Positions 11,185 to 24,675 of a stretch of 64,000 bases of DNA are shown here, piece after piece. The position numbers were made by a program, and so were the translations under genes. Source of the stretch: Triops longicaudatus (Eukaryota > Arthropoda > Branchiopoda > Notostraca > Triopsidae); NCBI GenBank assembly GCA_022885665.1, contig JAGQDJ010000089.1, forward strand, positions 124,001-188,000, read 5' to 3'. A model generated the notes under the pieces. It did no database searches, had not been told where the DNA came from, and worked only from the letters and a program-made list of their open reading frames with translations. Positions within the stretch are counted from its first letter, which is position 1. Each line of letters opens with the position of its first letter.

Positions 11185-13693
11185 TTACCCATACAACCGT
11201 CGCACTACGATATCGCCATTCGCGTCACCCGTAAGAATCCAATCACTGGCGACTAGTAAGGAAGTGATCTTGAAAGGCGATTTTGACACGCCTCCCTTTT
11301 GTCCATTCACCGAATAAACGTGAATTTGATATTCCTATGAAAAAAATTAAAATAAAATAATATTTAAAAAACGTACGTCACATATTAATGGGTCAAAATT
11401 TGTTCTGTTATGCTATCTGATTCGCGGTTTTCAGGTACTAGGATTTGAAAGTGAACTCTAAAAAGGCGTCGGAGACCTTGCAAGATTTCTTTGCTCTTGT
11501 GCGTTCAATAAATATACTAGTCTGACCGCCTATTCAACGATATCTGGAAATATCGCATTTAAATAAAAAAAATCCTGCATGCAACTGTAGAAAATATGTG
11601 AGACATTTATTCCGTATTTCCCACGAGTTCTGAAAAAACGTTAGAAAAAATTTAACCCGACTCCTCCAAGAATGCATTCGTCTTGTAAACAATGACATCA
11701 GGGATGCATTGGTACCCAATAGAATCATAGCAGTGGAACCACGACAAACATGCAAACGAACTGAGAACAAAACGGATAAAGGACTTCACCTTACCTCGCC
11801 AATTGTTGCGCAGACAATGTGGCCACAATCGGATAAAGCGAGCATAGAGATGGGAAAACCGAGCTGCAAGGTTCGCAGGTAATCACCGTCTTTAACCGTG
11901 TAGACATTAATAGTTCCGTCCTACAGAAGCCGAAATTTTAGTTTAGCTGGCAACCTCTTCACACGCGCGCACGTTAAGTTACATAGTTAGTGCGACAGAA
12001 GTGATAAAATCATGTCGTTGACAGATACACTTCAATGCTGTTGACGGATACAATTTTCTTTATATTTACTTTGCATTAATTTCTGTTGTCTTATCTTGTT
12101 TTTAATTTATTGACCTACTGTACTTTTTAAATTTTTATTTGTTTATTTATTGTTATTATATTTACGAAACAAAAAAAGAAAGCAACCAATGTAATACGTA
12201 CTTCGGATCCTGATGCAGCCAAATCCAGCTCACTGGCCACCGCAACGCACTTTATACCATCTGTGTGGCCACAAAGCACGTGCAGAGGCTGTAAAGTGGC
12301 CTGGTTCGGCGCACCTGAACAACTGCTCAAATCCCATATGACACTAGTCGAGTCTCTCGAACCCGTAATGAGAAATGATCCTTTCGAATCGATGGCCAAA
12401 CATGTTATCACGTCTACTCCGAAAAAAAAACACCACAATGAATTTCACCAGATTTATCATACGAGTATAGATCCAATTACCTAAATGTTTGTAGGCTGTG
12501 TGTACGCATTTAAGCTTTGGCATCCCGTACAGCCGGACACTGGAATCCCACCATCCTCCGACGACGAGAAACTTGCCATCAGGCGTTAGGCCTATTAATC
12601 GACTGCAAGGTTTCAGACTAGGATGAATCACTGCATTGAATTTCCTCTTCGCCCTAAAATAAAAGTCAAAATACCAAATTCCTCTTTAGTCTAATTAATA
12701 GAAAAACAAGTTTCACCTACCTTGAATTAAGGGCAGGATCTTTCTCGAAGACAAAAGACAAAGGCACGTGCTTGTTGTAAGGTTGCCATGTATGAACCAA
12801 CACGTGACCCAATCTTGTCACATTCACTAGCGGCTCGGGCGTTCCTGCCGCATTAACACGGGGATTTCTTGGAAGAAGACCTAAGAAGACTCCCCAATCG
12901 CCAGTTTCACTTCCAAACTAGGTTCAATAAGATTTGATTATTAATGCATTTATTATAGAACAACAATATGCAACGGTAGTAAATAAATGAATCCTTAAAA
13001 TAAACAGACATATATTTTACAGCTGACAGCTGACCTGACGCTTGCTGACAACACATTGAGCAGAACGATATGACACAAAATGACACAATACTCGCGTCTG
13101 TCAGGTTACACTACGATATCTTAAGTTTACTACTAAGGACAGTTTTGAAAAAGAAAAGCAATGGAATGGAATTCGTTTAATTACTTCAATCGGAAAACTA
13201 CTCCAGTCAGTGAAATGAAATAAGGAAGGTGACATGGCATCTCCTGGTTTAGTGATCCAGCGCTGAATAGCTTGAGGCAAAGTTAAACGCTGGGGATGTG
13301 GGTCGTGCAACAGCTGACAAGGCGTTTGGCCAAAATGATTGATCATGCCTTCTACGGCTTCGCGTTCCATAACATCGGAGATTGCGTCTAGATCCACTGC
13401 TCCTTCATAGCTTTAAGGAAGACAGAAACAGAAATTCGCGTTATTAAATAGCGTTAGGGAGCTACCTCAAGGCTCAACGTAATTCTTCCTAATACTTAAG
13501 GAAGCTGGATAATATCAAAGAATGACTGTGAATTACCTGCAATAGTAGAACACATTTAAAGCTTCTACGGCCGCTGGTCCTCGTTGTTTATAACCAAAGA
13601 TGAGATCGATCCATTCATGCAAGTGCGCTGATACGTAGTCAGATTCCTAATATGACAATGGTTATTAAACCCTGTACTATTTTTCCCTTTTAC

Positions 13694-13727
<34 letters not shown>

Positions 13728-16700
13728 GTTATTATTTTTAACGCATACCAAAGCTTGCCGGTGTTTGTAGATAAAATCTTCGGGACTTGATGCCCAAGGT
13801 GGCAATTCTACATCGTCAATGCGCTGTTTATTGACTTGTAGAACACCTAAATTGAAACTGAAAGAGAGATGTTGAATAATTCACTTCAAACAGAAAGTGT
13901 ACTGAAAATTAAGCTACTTATTCATGTTCACGAGGAACTCAGGCAAATAGAAAAATTCCGGGATGAGTTCTTTAACATCGTTTGGATTTTCCATGAGCAT
14001 TTTCCACGTCGAGGGTAAGGAATGGAACTGACGATCAGCCACGTCAAAACGACCGCTTTGTAATTCAATGTGTAGAGACGTAAACGGCTCCAGCCGCACT
14101 AAATAGTGCAACACTCCTGCAGCGTTCGAATAATGCGTACCGTAGTGGAATTTCGCTACCGTGCCTGTGCAAAAACTTTGTCAACACAAGTATACGATAA
14201 TATACATAAATCTCATCAAAGTACAAATTATAAAATTGTTTTACGTATCAACAAGTAAAAATAAACAAGAAATTATAAAAGCGTTACAAGGAAAAGCTGC
14301 AAACAGAGCAGCTGCCATTGTGTTTCTACCTGAAGGATCTTCAAAATTTTCATATTTTGCTCTGACTTCAGCTGCATTCCGAGGATTGACAACACCCATC
14401 GGTTTCGACAGGTCGCGGAACGTGTCTGGCTTATTTAGATCTAATACTTTTGACTCGTAATCAGATAGAACCCAAGGGAAGACCGGATACTGGGATAAGT
14501 CATTGAACGTCCTTCCAGCAATCGTGTTTAACTAAAACGGAAAACAAAAGAAACAAAAACATTAAAAATTTTTCTCTGGCATGAGCTTCATAGAAAACTA
14601 TGCGTAATTGGAATTTACCTCCATTAGATAATCAAAATTGGAAATCTCGCGATTGACCCAACGCTGGGTTAAACCGGACGTGCGTAGAAGTTCAGCCGGG
14701 GACTTGCTATTATGGTAGAGTAAATTGGGTGGTCGAAGCCCGATAATTCGCGAATAGACTTTGTTGCGAACTTTGGTGCTGAAATTGAGGAAAAAATTGG
14801 TTTGATCGACTAAAAAGAACTCCAGCGCGCTCCTTCTTAAATTGTATCTCCTCAAGTGTACTTCCTTCAGTTGCGTCAAACTCCACTATCAAATATAAAA
14901 TTAGTAAACTTTAGAAATCAGGGTTTTAGAAAAAGTAGGTTCTACTTTGCAGTCCTGTCGCTCACGATCTTCAGTACTCAAATCGTAGAAACAAATATAG
15001 CTTGATGTTAGCTCAAATTTTCCTTTGATGACTGCCATGATGGTTACCCACTCACAGTCTTCAATGAGAATCGCTTTTTCTTTCCCTTCTTTGCTTGAGT
15101 CATTCTGCAACGCTCTAAATAATGTATATTAACTAAGGCCTTCAGTCGCTCGAAGATTACGTACTGCACAGCTGTAGCAAGGGCCAAATCTTCATCAGCG
15201 AGACTATCTTCACCTTGGCCAAATCGAACCGCCTGCTTCACAATCTTCAAAGGCAAATTGAACGGGTCGTGATCGATATACACACCTGGAGTTATTAATA
15301 AACGTAAATTTAGTTGTCTAAAAAAAATAATTGTCTGAAAAAAAAAACTTCAAAGAAATAAAGAGAATAATAGGTCCGAATTTCTCCACACCGTTTAAGT
15401 TTCTTACCTTGCGCCTTTAACTTACGTAAAGCTTTTAGAGCAAAATGACACACAGATTAGACACGATTAACCGTCACGCTACAAATCTTATGTAACGAAG
15501 TTAATCCTCACCTGCGTTGTCGCGTAACTTGCTCGCTTGTGCATGATTATCGAAATTCCAATTCGGGATGAGCTTCAGACGCATTCGTGATCCGTTCTCG
15601 TAATGCGAAAGCTTCCAGTATAAAGGCGTGGTAATTCTGGAAGGCCACGGCCCTCTCCAACTTGTCAAGAAGTATTTTAGCTGTTTCCAGCGTTTGGTAA
15701 GTATAGCGTTCTGGGACTTAAGCAGATTTTGCGTCGCTAGGAACCGATGCTGTTCATCGTTTTGTTTCGCACGGAAAACATCCAGAATTTGCGTCTATGA
15801 ATGAGATAAGAAAACAGTGAAATTAAACACGCAAAAAGCAATAATTTTTAACGATACACAAAACTGAGAACTTTGACGAGACAATTTATATTTAAACCCT
15901 CATATGCTAACACATTCAAAAATCCGGCCGAATAAAATGTAATCAAATTCTGTCATAATTTAAACGGCCTACAATATTTATGCATGTCTATGGCGTGTAT
16001 ACCAGATCAGAATTTGAGGCTTGTACAAGATATACGAATTTCTCCCACGGCAAAACTTACTTGGAAACGCGTTTTGGATTCAGCGATCTTTTTCTGGCGC
16101 TCATGCACTGCCACCATGACAGTTTCGTCGTTCTCAGCCCAGCGGCGATTGATAACTTCGGGTAAACTAGCCAATACTGCGCTTCGGAATGACTCATATC
16201 GAGTTTTGATTTTCGTTTCGAGAAAATCACTCCATTCTGGCTGTAAAGCGTAGAGAAGGTACGCCTCATAAATATTATTATCTTTCAAACTAGCATTCAG
16301 ACCCGGAAACTTGGCATATGTCTCCAAAATCACAGCTGTTCTTTCGAACACTGTTTTCAACGCTGGAAATACAAACGCCAACCGTTCCGTACAGTCTACG
16401 AGTGAAAAATGCAGCAAAATAATAAAACGTGAGCTTTTGGGTATTTCAATTTTAATAAAAAGCTCTTATATCTACCGATTAACGGTGGCTGGGCGGTACA
16501 AAGACGGTAAAATACAAAGCACTGAGCATCGGTATCAGTGACGTACGTTTGGACCCACATGTGTAGCCGTGAAGCAGCGATTCCACATAAATCTCTGTCT
16601 TGACACAGCGCAAACGTCACCAAAATATCTAAACAAAAATTTAGTCCTTTAATACAAAACTCTCTAATCCATATAAATTATTTGTTCATTTGTCGCGAAA

Positions 16701-18286
16701 TTTTAACGTTTAATCTACATATATTATATTACAATACATGTATAAGATTATAATCTATTTATAAGATTAAATACCCAAAGCCATGTGGAACTCGCGGCCG
16801 TTCGGATCTTTGTACAACTCCAAAGCTTCAAGAATCGTTAGCGTATTTTCTACCAGCTTAAGTGTCACTTTCTTGGATTCGTCTTCATGTGGATCCAGAA
16901 TCACGAGATCATAAACCCACTGAATCAAATGGGTCCCGTTTGCGATGGCTGCGGGTGGTAACGGAGCCATTTGACGGACATCCGTAGCTACGGACTGGAG
17001 CATCATCTCCAATAATCTCCGTTTCAATTCCACATGGGATTTGTACAACGCATTGCTCAGACCCAATAAATTAATGCAACTTAATACTTGAATACGACCC
17101 TGAAAAAATAAAAAATAAAAGTAAATATTGTAAATGTGAAAGTAAATTTTCCAAAAATTATAATAGACATGAATTACAACACAACGATACGTAAAATTTA
17201 CAAGACTGAGAAAATATATCCGTGAAAAAAATGCTTACTTTCCAAGCCTGGGGACCATGCAGGCCTTTCCATGACAGGATCATGAGCAAAGTCAATACAA
17301 TTTGGCACAACTCTTCTTCCGGTTCCGTCCCCGGTTCTAAAACAACACCTGTCCAATGGCCTGAAGCTTCGGAAACTATACTAACCGTGTCTTGATCGGA
17401 GCTAAAGAAGGACGGTACAATGAATAAATTAAATTAAGACCATTCACTGATTTCGCGAACAGAATTGTACAAATTCTCCAATATTCTGTAACACAGTTTC
17501 TTGGGAAAGCGATAATCTACCTATCCTGTCGGCGGCTTAATTTGGGCGTGCTCTGCAGTGAAAGACTCGCTTCGTACTCGTCGTCTTCACTAAATTCAGG
17601 AAAAGATCAACATACGATGCCAATTGTTACCGATCATGAAGTTAGTTATATTTGCGAACAACATTTTACGTACTTATGATCCACATTAAGCGCGTCCATG
17701 CCTAGTTCGAGGGCAAATAGATTTGAAAAGCGCATTAATCTGGGTGAAACGTCCGTTTCGTCAAAACTAGTTTGGCTTTTGCGCTTGAAACGGGACAATG
17801 TGTTCTCAACACTCAATCCTTCCAAATTACCCTTCGAATACAAAATAATATAAATCATTACTATTTTCCATGCGTTCTCATGGAGGCCTTAGTACGAATT
17901 TTACTTGGACTTGCATAGTTTTTTGCTTAATAACGGAATATGCGGAGTGGACTGCTGATTGAAGATTGCCAGCGACGTTTTGCAAATTGTCTGATACAAA
18001 TTCGGCAACTTCTTTCCAATCCGGTTCCGCTGTTACGGAGACGGAACGCGGCAAAGGACCTGACGTAGGGCGTGGCCTAGTGGGAGACAAAGGAGCTGGA
18101 CGGACTAAATTATCATCTTGACTGTCTTCAAATTGCATTAAGTCTGAAACCATAGGTTTAATGCAGTTGTTCGGACCCGGAACAATGGAATGTTTGACTA
18201 GTAATCGACACAAGCATTCTTGCCAACTCACCTAGAAGCAGAAAGTTAACCAGATATTAATTTCATGCTAAAATCTTTGCAACAAA

Positions 18287-18322
<36 letters not shown>

Positions 18323-21300
18323 GTTGGACAAAGTATTGCGGGGCGTTAGGTTTAAAAAATACAAAAGCAAGTAACTTCTTCGCCGCTTCCAACTTCACTT
18401 GCAAACTTTCTTCCGCTAATGCGTATGTGACAGCCAACGCTCCTCGATAGGCGTGTCCACAATCTGATAATCAACGAAATTTATTAAATTTATCAACTTC
18501 AACAACGAATGTGCGACTCAACCTTTGCTAAGCACAACATCCAGGAGCAGGTTAGCCAGTTCAGCTTTTGCGGTTAACCCTTGCGTGTAGCAACAGAAAC
18601 CTGGGAAACCAATGCCTTCCAAACGCAGTCGACTTTTACTTTTATCATGAACTTTGTCGGTTTTCAAGATATTCATGATCAACTACGAAAATAGGTTTTA
18701 ACACACGAAAATAACTAAGGTGAGACTAAAAAAAATCTTACTTTTAACACTCTAATGCGCACGTCAGCACCAAAAGTTCGTTCTAAGAAAAGCGCGTATA
18801 GTAATTCTGCACATTTGGGTTCCAGTATCAATAAATAAAACTGATCTTTGACATGTTTGCTTTCCACGTAATTCAAAATGGTATCCAAGCATTCCATAAC
18901 CTGTTAAATAAAAAGTTTCGGATATTATTTAGTGTTGAGGACATTTTTCTTACACGTTTTACAACAAACGACAAAACTGGTCTCATAAGAAAACCCACGA
19001 TTACGGACTGATAAGAAAATAATCCGGTATTGTCAAATTATCTAATTAGATATCCCCGACTACTTGTAGTTCTGCTTTGAGGTCACGAATGTACTGTACT
19101 TTGCAAGTCAATTTTATGAAGAACCGTGTGAACGAGCATTTCGAAGCAATGTGCGTCCATTAAATCCGGATCCGTAAACGAGAGTTTCCTGTATTACAAA
19201 CCTGAACGACTCACCAAAGCTTCTTCCCTGACAGTCCATAAAAAGCCTGTGAAAGCTGTGATGTCGCTAAACGTGATGTCTTTCTGAATATAAAGGCTGA
19301 CAATGCCCCAGAAAGCAGCTCTCAGCGTCTGGCGATCCTCAGGACACAGCTCGCTAGCTTCACTATGGTAAGTACGTATAGAATCCAAACAGTACTGCAG
19401 ACCGAAACGCTTCCGGAATGTTTTCCGATCTTCTCGAATTAGGTTAGTGATATACTGTACATGACCTTCGAAAAAATATGCAAAATTAAGCTCGACAACT
19501 TGATACAAGCAGGCTCTGACATACCAATGCGGACATGAAACGCTGCCTTAGACCAGATTCGCAAGTCGAATAGCACAAACTGATAAAGATTATGTAGGAT
19601 ATGGGCGTGCTGTCCGTCACGCGCAAATTCTATCCACGATTGCACCGCCATTAGCACCGAAACATCAATATAGTTTCCAGGAATCTGAAATAAAAGCAAA
19701 TGGAACTCAACGTTAAATTTCCAAAAATACTTAACAGGAAACAAATACAAAATATTTTGAAAAGTATCTCACTGATTGTAACAAGAAACCGATTAAAGGA
19801 AGAACCGGTTTACGCAAGCACTCGTCTTCGTTGTCTACGTGGGCATACATTGCACTACGTATCAAACCAAGAGCAGCTGCTACTATGTTGCTTTCCAGCT
19901 TCCAATCTACGAAAAAATACAGTAAGTAAGGCTGAATCCAAGAAAGAAACCGGATTTCCTATAAGAACAGGAAATATGGTTCTTGTATAAGAAATCATAA
20001 ATCACACCAAAAGAAAACTAATTCAGTAAGTAATTACGCCGTCATCTGCAAGAGAGTTTTCGATGCAAACACCGTAAGTACCGTACACAGAAATATTACG
20101 CAAATTCTCAAATAAGGTGCTTGTACCTTCTGTAGCTTCTTCACAAAGTGAAGCGCATTCTTCTGCATCAGAAGGAGCCAAGAGAGGGCCCAGAGCGTGA
20201 TCCTCGCTAGCAAAGATTTCTAGAATGGGCAGCAACGCACTTAATCCGCCTACACAACGCAACACATCCTAAATATAACAAATCAATTAAAAAACTAAAC
20301 TCTAAACATCACGAACACACAAATGCTGCTGTCATTATTACGACTTTCCACCGGAAACCTTGATCACGGGGAACAAAATTAGTTCTAAACAACTACTTAA
20401 AAAAATATTCAAGATAATTAATCATAAGGAAGAACGCTATAATTAAATTTTAATGAATAATAAAAGTTATCCGACTACGGGAAATCAATTTACGGTTTCT
20501 ATCACTTCGAAGACTTTTAGGGTGAATGAGTTCTAAAAGAATACCTTGAAAACCGACAGATGGTAGTGTTTACTTAAAGTCTGCGCATCAAAAAACGCGT
20601 TGAAAGACAGATCCGCGCAAAACTGGGAATAACAAGCTTGCGCGGAGAGACAGAAGACTACTTTATGTGTAAATTCGGCCAAAGTGTCATCTTCCCAATT
20701 GCAAAAGGAGCACGCATTCACGCCTGTTTCATAAAAAAAGTATTAGAGCCAACCATAAAAGATTATTTGTGAATTATATAGTCTTTACCAACTTCATGCC
20801 AGGCTTTCACATATTGTGGAGTTACAGCTTCTTGCCAAAGCATACAGGAAGCCAGCTGTCCACGCAAAGCATCAGCCACGCCCCACACTGTATCCTCCTG
20901 TCCTGCCTGTAACACCCTCACTGCTAACTCTTTTGTATCGGTTTGGGATTTAAAGCCCAGTCCAGAAGGCAACGATAAGTACGAAGGCAGTTGCGACACC
21001 AGTTGAGGAATCAAGCGAGCTGTCGATGAATCCAAAACTGCTTCTGATCCACTAGAAGGGCGGGGCTGAACTGCTGGAGCTCCTATGGTGCACGACGTAA
21101 TGGCCTACGAAAAAAGCAATGCAAAATTGGAAGATTTAAATAGTTGCGAAAATAGAATACAGCCACTTTTGACATACTTCGCTCAAGGATGGCGCCTTGA
21201 AGTTGAGACTGAGTTTGTTCACACCATCTAAGTACACGACAAGTTGGCTCTGTCCAAAAGGGCGCTTGGGTGGTAGATGAGAAATGCAGAGCGAATGCCA

Positions 21301-24300
21301 CTGTGTATCGTTGATGGGTTCGGGTAGCATAGCAGTGATAAATTCCTTCTTCACCTTGACGGCCACTACAAGTGTGCCATCGTGGAGACAAAACGCTTCG
21401 AAACTTTGCTGCTTACAAGTCTGAAAGCTGTAGATCTGTCGACGAGCATTTACGGTATGACGTAGGGGCTCGTCCAAACGTAACCACGTAAAAAACGTTA
21501 TACCGTAGCCGGCACTTTGCCACAAATTAATTGTCGGGACCACCAATCCATCTAATAACAAAAAAATATTAAAAATTTTGTTACCCAACAGGTTATCGAG
21601 AAAATCAAATTTTAAGTACCTCTACTTAAAAGAATACCAGAATAAACACAATTCTCCAGATGCAAAGTATCCTATCAGAATTCTATGCAGCACGACACTA
21701 AAATATATATATGCATGGCTGAACCACCACAAAATGCACAAGAAGCACGATTTTAAAACTGGACATGAACTTTAAAAATACACGTAATAAAATTTAAAAA
21801 CAGCTAACTTAAAGCTCAAGAATGTTCAAGAGTACAAGTAGCGGCGTTTTTCCGCGAATTGTTAAATAACTCTTTTACGAATTATTACATTTGAATCATC
21901 TATTGCGCATTATTTCTTTATAACAGCAAATAAAAAAATGGTTGAGTATAAAAGAGTGCGCAAAACAAGACCAGATAAGACGGCGTCTGTTGCATTCCAT
22001 TAAAAATCCCAGAGTCCGTTAAAACAAGTCCAGTGTAGTCGTGTGTGATTGCTTACAAGAAAAGCTACTGGCGTAGATTTTACCAGAGCATACATCTCAT
22101 CAGTCCGCAGAACAAAGGGTTTGCTTTCCAGGGGAAATTTTTACCTTGAACAGTTTGAATGTCAAAAAAGTGCGAAGACTGGCTGCACGACTGATGCGCA
22201 ATGCAAAAGGAACTTAACACCGCTAAGACTTGCTTGGTCCACGGAAACTGAAAAGGAAAAAAATGCTTATGTATACTTCTTTTTTTTTTTACTGGGTTTA
22301 TGTTTCATGACAACATGGCATCTGTCGTTAAAATTGTATTACGTTGGGCTGGTTGAGCAACTGGATTACAAGTCGTAACTCGGCAGTGGTGATGGAATGG
22401 CAACCCAAAACGTCGACCAATTTCAGCAACTCTAACACCGCCGCTGGAGCTATGTGTATTTGCTGCACTAAAATTGTGGCAATTTGGCCTATGAGACGTA
22501 TTTCTGACGCGATGCACTTACTAAAGTGAAATTAAAGTAATTAAAAAATTTCTTTTCCTTTGCATTTATTCAAATAATCTCCGGAAATTAAGAAAAAATA
22601 CTTGTGGAATGAATTGCCACACGATTGTCTTAGCTTGCCAGCCAGCCAAACTTGATTCGCTGCGGATAACGCGGGCAGCCATTCAAGCATCCGTAGCGCA
22701 ATTACCGGATTTGTCAACAGTCCGGTCTAAGAAACGATTCAAATTAATACATCAAATGATAGGCAAGACATAATACATCGTAATACTTAAATCAGAATAA
22801 GCAAGAAAATAAAATGGAACATATTACACAAACAAGAATACTGTAAGTGGAATTATACCTGAGCGTCCACGGCAAAATGTACCAATGCATCTAAAACGTT
22901 CGTACTAGGTTCAGATATGGATTTGAAAAAAGTAAAAAGTTGGTCCGGAGTGGGGGATTGGCTAAAATCACGTTTGGCTTGGTTATTGGCCCGCAATAGC
23001 TTCTCACAAAAAGCGACTAAATCCACAGCCAAAATTTGTTTGCACTCGACAGAAAAGGAGCTCGCGGCAATGGAGGAAATCAAATGGCCTATTATGTCCG
23101 ACTTGGCCAGCTCCGTTTGCATGTTTTCGCAGGATTTATGGGATACAAAAAGCCCTAAAGCTTTTAAAGCTTTGCGCGTTACGGAAAGATTGCCCTCTTC
23201 AGTAGACGCAAACTGTTGTTGCCCCACCAACGTTTGCAATGCTGAAACATATTCTTTCACTACTTGTCCTGTTTCCATTTGGCACTAAAATAAACACAAG
23301 AAATGGACATTTAAAAACAAACCGTTTTCATGAGGAAGAAACCCACCTGATCGTTTTTAGACGACAACAAAGTATGGATTATTATTACGAAGTCATCCAT
23401 AGCCGCTAAAGCCACATCCGGGGCCAAAAAGGCGTTTTCAATTGTCTTGGATAAAGAATGAACCATAGCAGGACATATAGCTTTCAAAGCGTTATGCTAT
23501 GCCAGAAACATAAGTAGATTTATACGAAAATCTTGTTACGATTTACTTGTGCGCCTGATATGACAGCTCCTAATAAATGTACAAATTGTTCCGCCACCGC
23601 GGGTGCGGCTTTGACGACATTCCGTCCACAGCACTCTAAATGAAAAGGTTAATAAAATTATAAGATACTTCAATTACGAATTTAGTGTTAGTTCGAGTGT
23701 GAGGTTGACAAAAAATTTCTTTACTTTTCAAAAAAAGCTGGAATCACCATACAGAAATTAATCAGCTTCATTTTAATTTTTGATGAAGAAATAAGGGTTA
23801 CAAAACAGTTAGATAATAGATTGGCAAGGATTGTTCCACGTTGAAAAGAAATGTGATAAACTTATAAAAGGATCTAATACGATATATAAAAGATCAGTGA
23901 CACGGATGTTTACCGTATACAAAAGGAATGAGCTCTCGATGCAGTAAGGCAGGTTGGAAAGCAAATTGTCGGAAATCTAGGCCCATTCTGAGACGTCGTT
24001 TGCGCCATGTCAAATAAGGATCGTAAAGAAATTCTAAGAATAGGGCGCAGAGCTTTAAATATTCTACAATGTTGTCTGATTCTTCATCACTGTCTCTCAC
24101 AACCTGAATAAAAGAAAAATAGCAAGCGTCTATAAATAAGAGTCAGGGCCGAGAAAAGAAACAGACCTTGGGTAGGGCCAATGTGGCAATGGCTAACGCT
24201 GACGCAGCACAATCACAGGACGCAATAAAAGGAATGTTATCATAATTACGAGCTAAAATTATCAATGCTTTCAGAATGCATGAAGCTTGGCGAAAATTAT

Positions 24301-24675
24301 CTTCTGAGCTCTAAATACACCAAACAAATTAATAAAATATTTTTTCCAGTTAATTTTGCGGAATACTTGGCAGGAAAGAAACGTTGAAAGCTTAGACGAA
24401 AGGACAGTTAAAAGTTCTCCAGGCAATTCGCTGATATGATGACCTCCTGACGGAACCTCTGGGTTGCTAAGGGTATTTTTCCAATCTAAGCGCAATTTAG
24501 TTTGGCCGTACTGCACGAACTGAATTATGAATTCCCAGGTAAATGAGTCATCGCCCTGAAATAATCCAAAGAGTTCGCACGTTAGCTAGCCAAACTGAGC
24601 TATAAAAGATCCTGTTAAACTTACATGCGAGACGTACTCTTCCCATAATTTGATAAGAGACTTGAAGTCCTCCAT
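11185..24675 (-). CDS. NBEAL: Neurobeachin-like BEACH-domain protein (NBEAL type)
   Basis: About forty exons over 13.5 kb; well over 2,000 aa. Start MEDFKSLIKLWEEYV at 24675 resembles the N-terminus of NBEAL proteins; exon 1 is 24675-24625, exon 2 24555-24367. FLEFLYDPYLTWRKRR (exon near 24000) is another family match. Then come a helical armadillo-like region, a concanavalin A-like lectin exon (about 21550-21180, GYGITFFTWLRLDEP), a long DUF4704-like region (about 20.7-17 kb), a PH-like domain (about 15110-14700), the BEACH domain (about 14885-13380; SGLTQRWVNREISNFDYL, HYGTHYSNAAGV-like and HLHEWIDLIFGYKQRGPAA) and C-terminal WD40 repeats (12650-11185; ITGSRDSTSVIWDL), stop at 11185. Known role: scaffold in vesicle and granule trafficking. 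I chose NBEAL over neurobeachin/LRBA and WDFY3 from BEACH and WD40 wording. Only some exon edges were fixed, so small exons may be missed. Confidence 0.9.
13693..13737. repeat. (ATT)n microsatellite in an NBEAL intron
   Basis: About twelve ATT units, interrupted once by GTT, lying in a short intron within the BEACH-coding part of the gene. Confidence 0.9.
18289..18318. repeat. Poly(T) run abutting an NBEAL splice donor
   Basis: T30 on the plus strand. On the coding strand the donor reads CAA|GT followed directly by A30, so everything after the GT of this 5' splice site is homopolymer. Confidence 0.85.
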
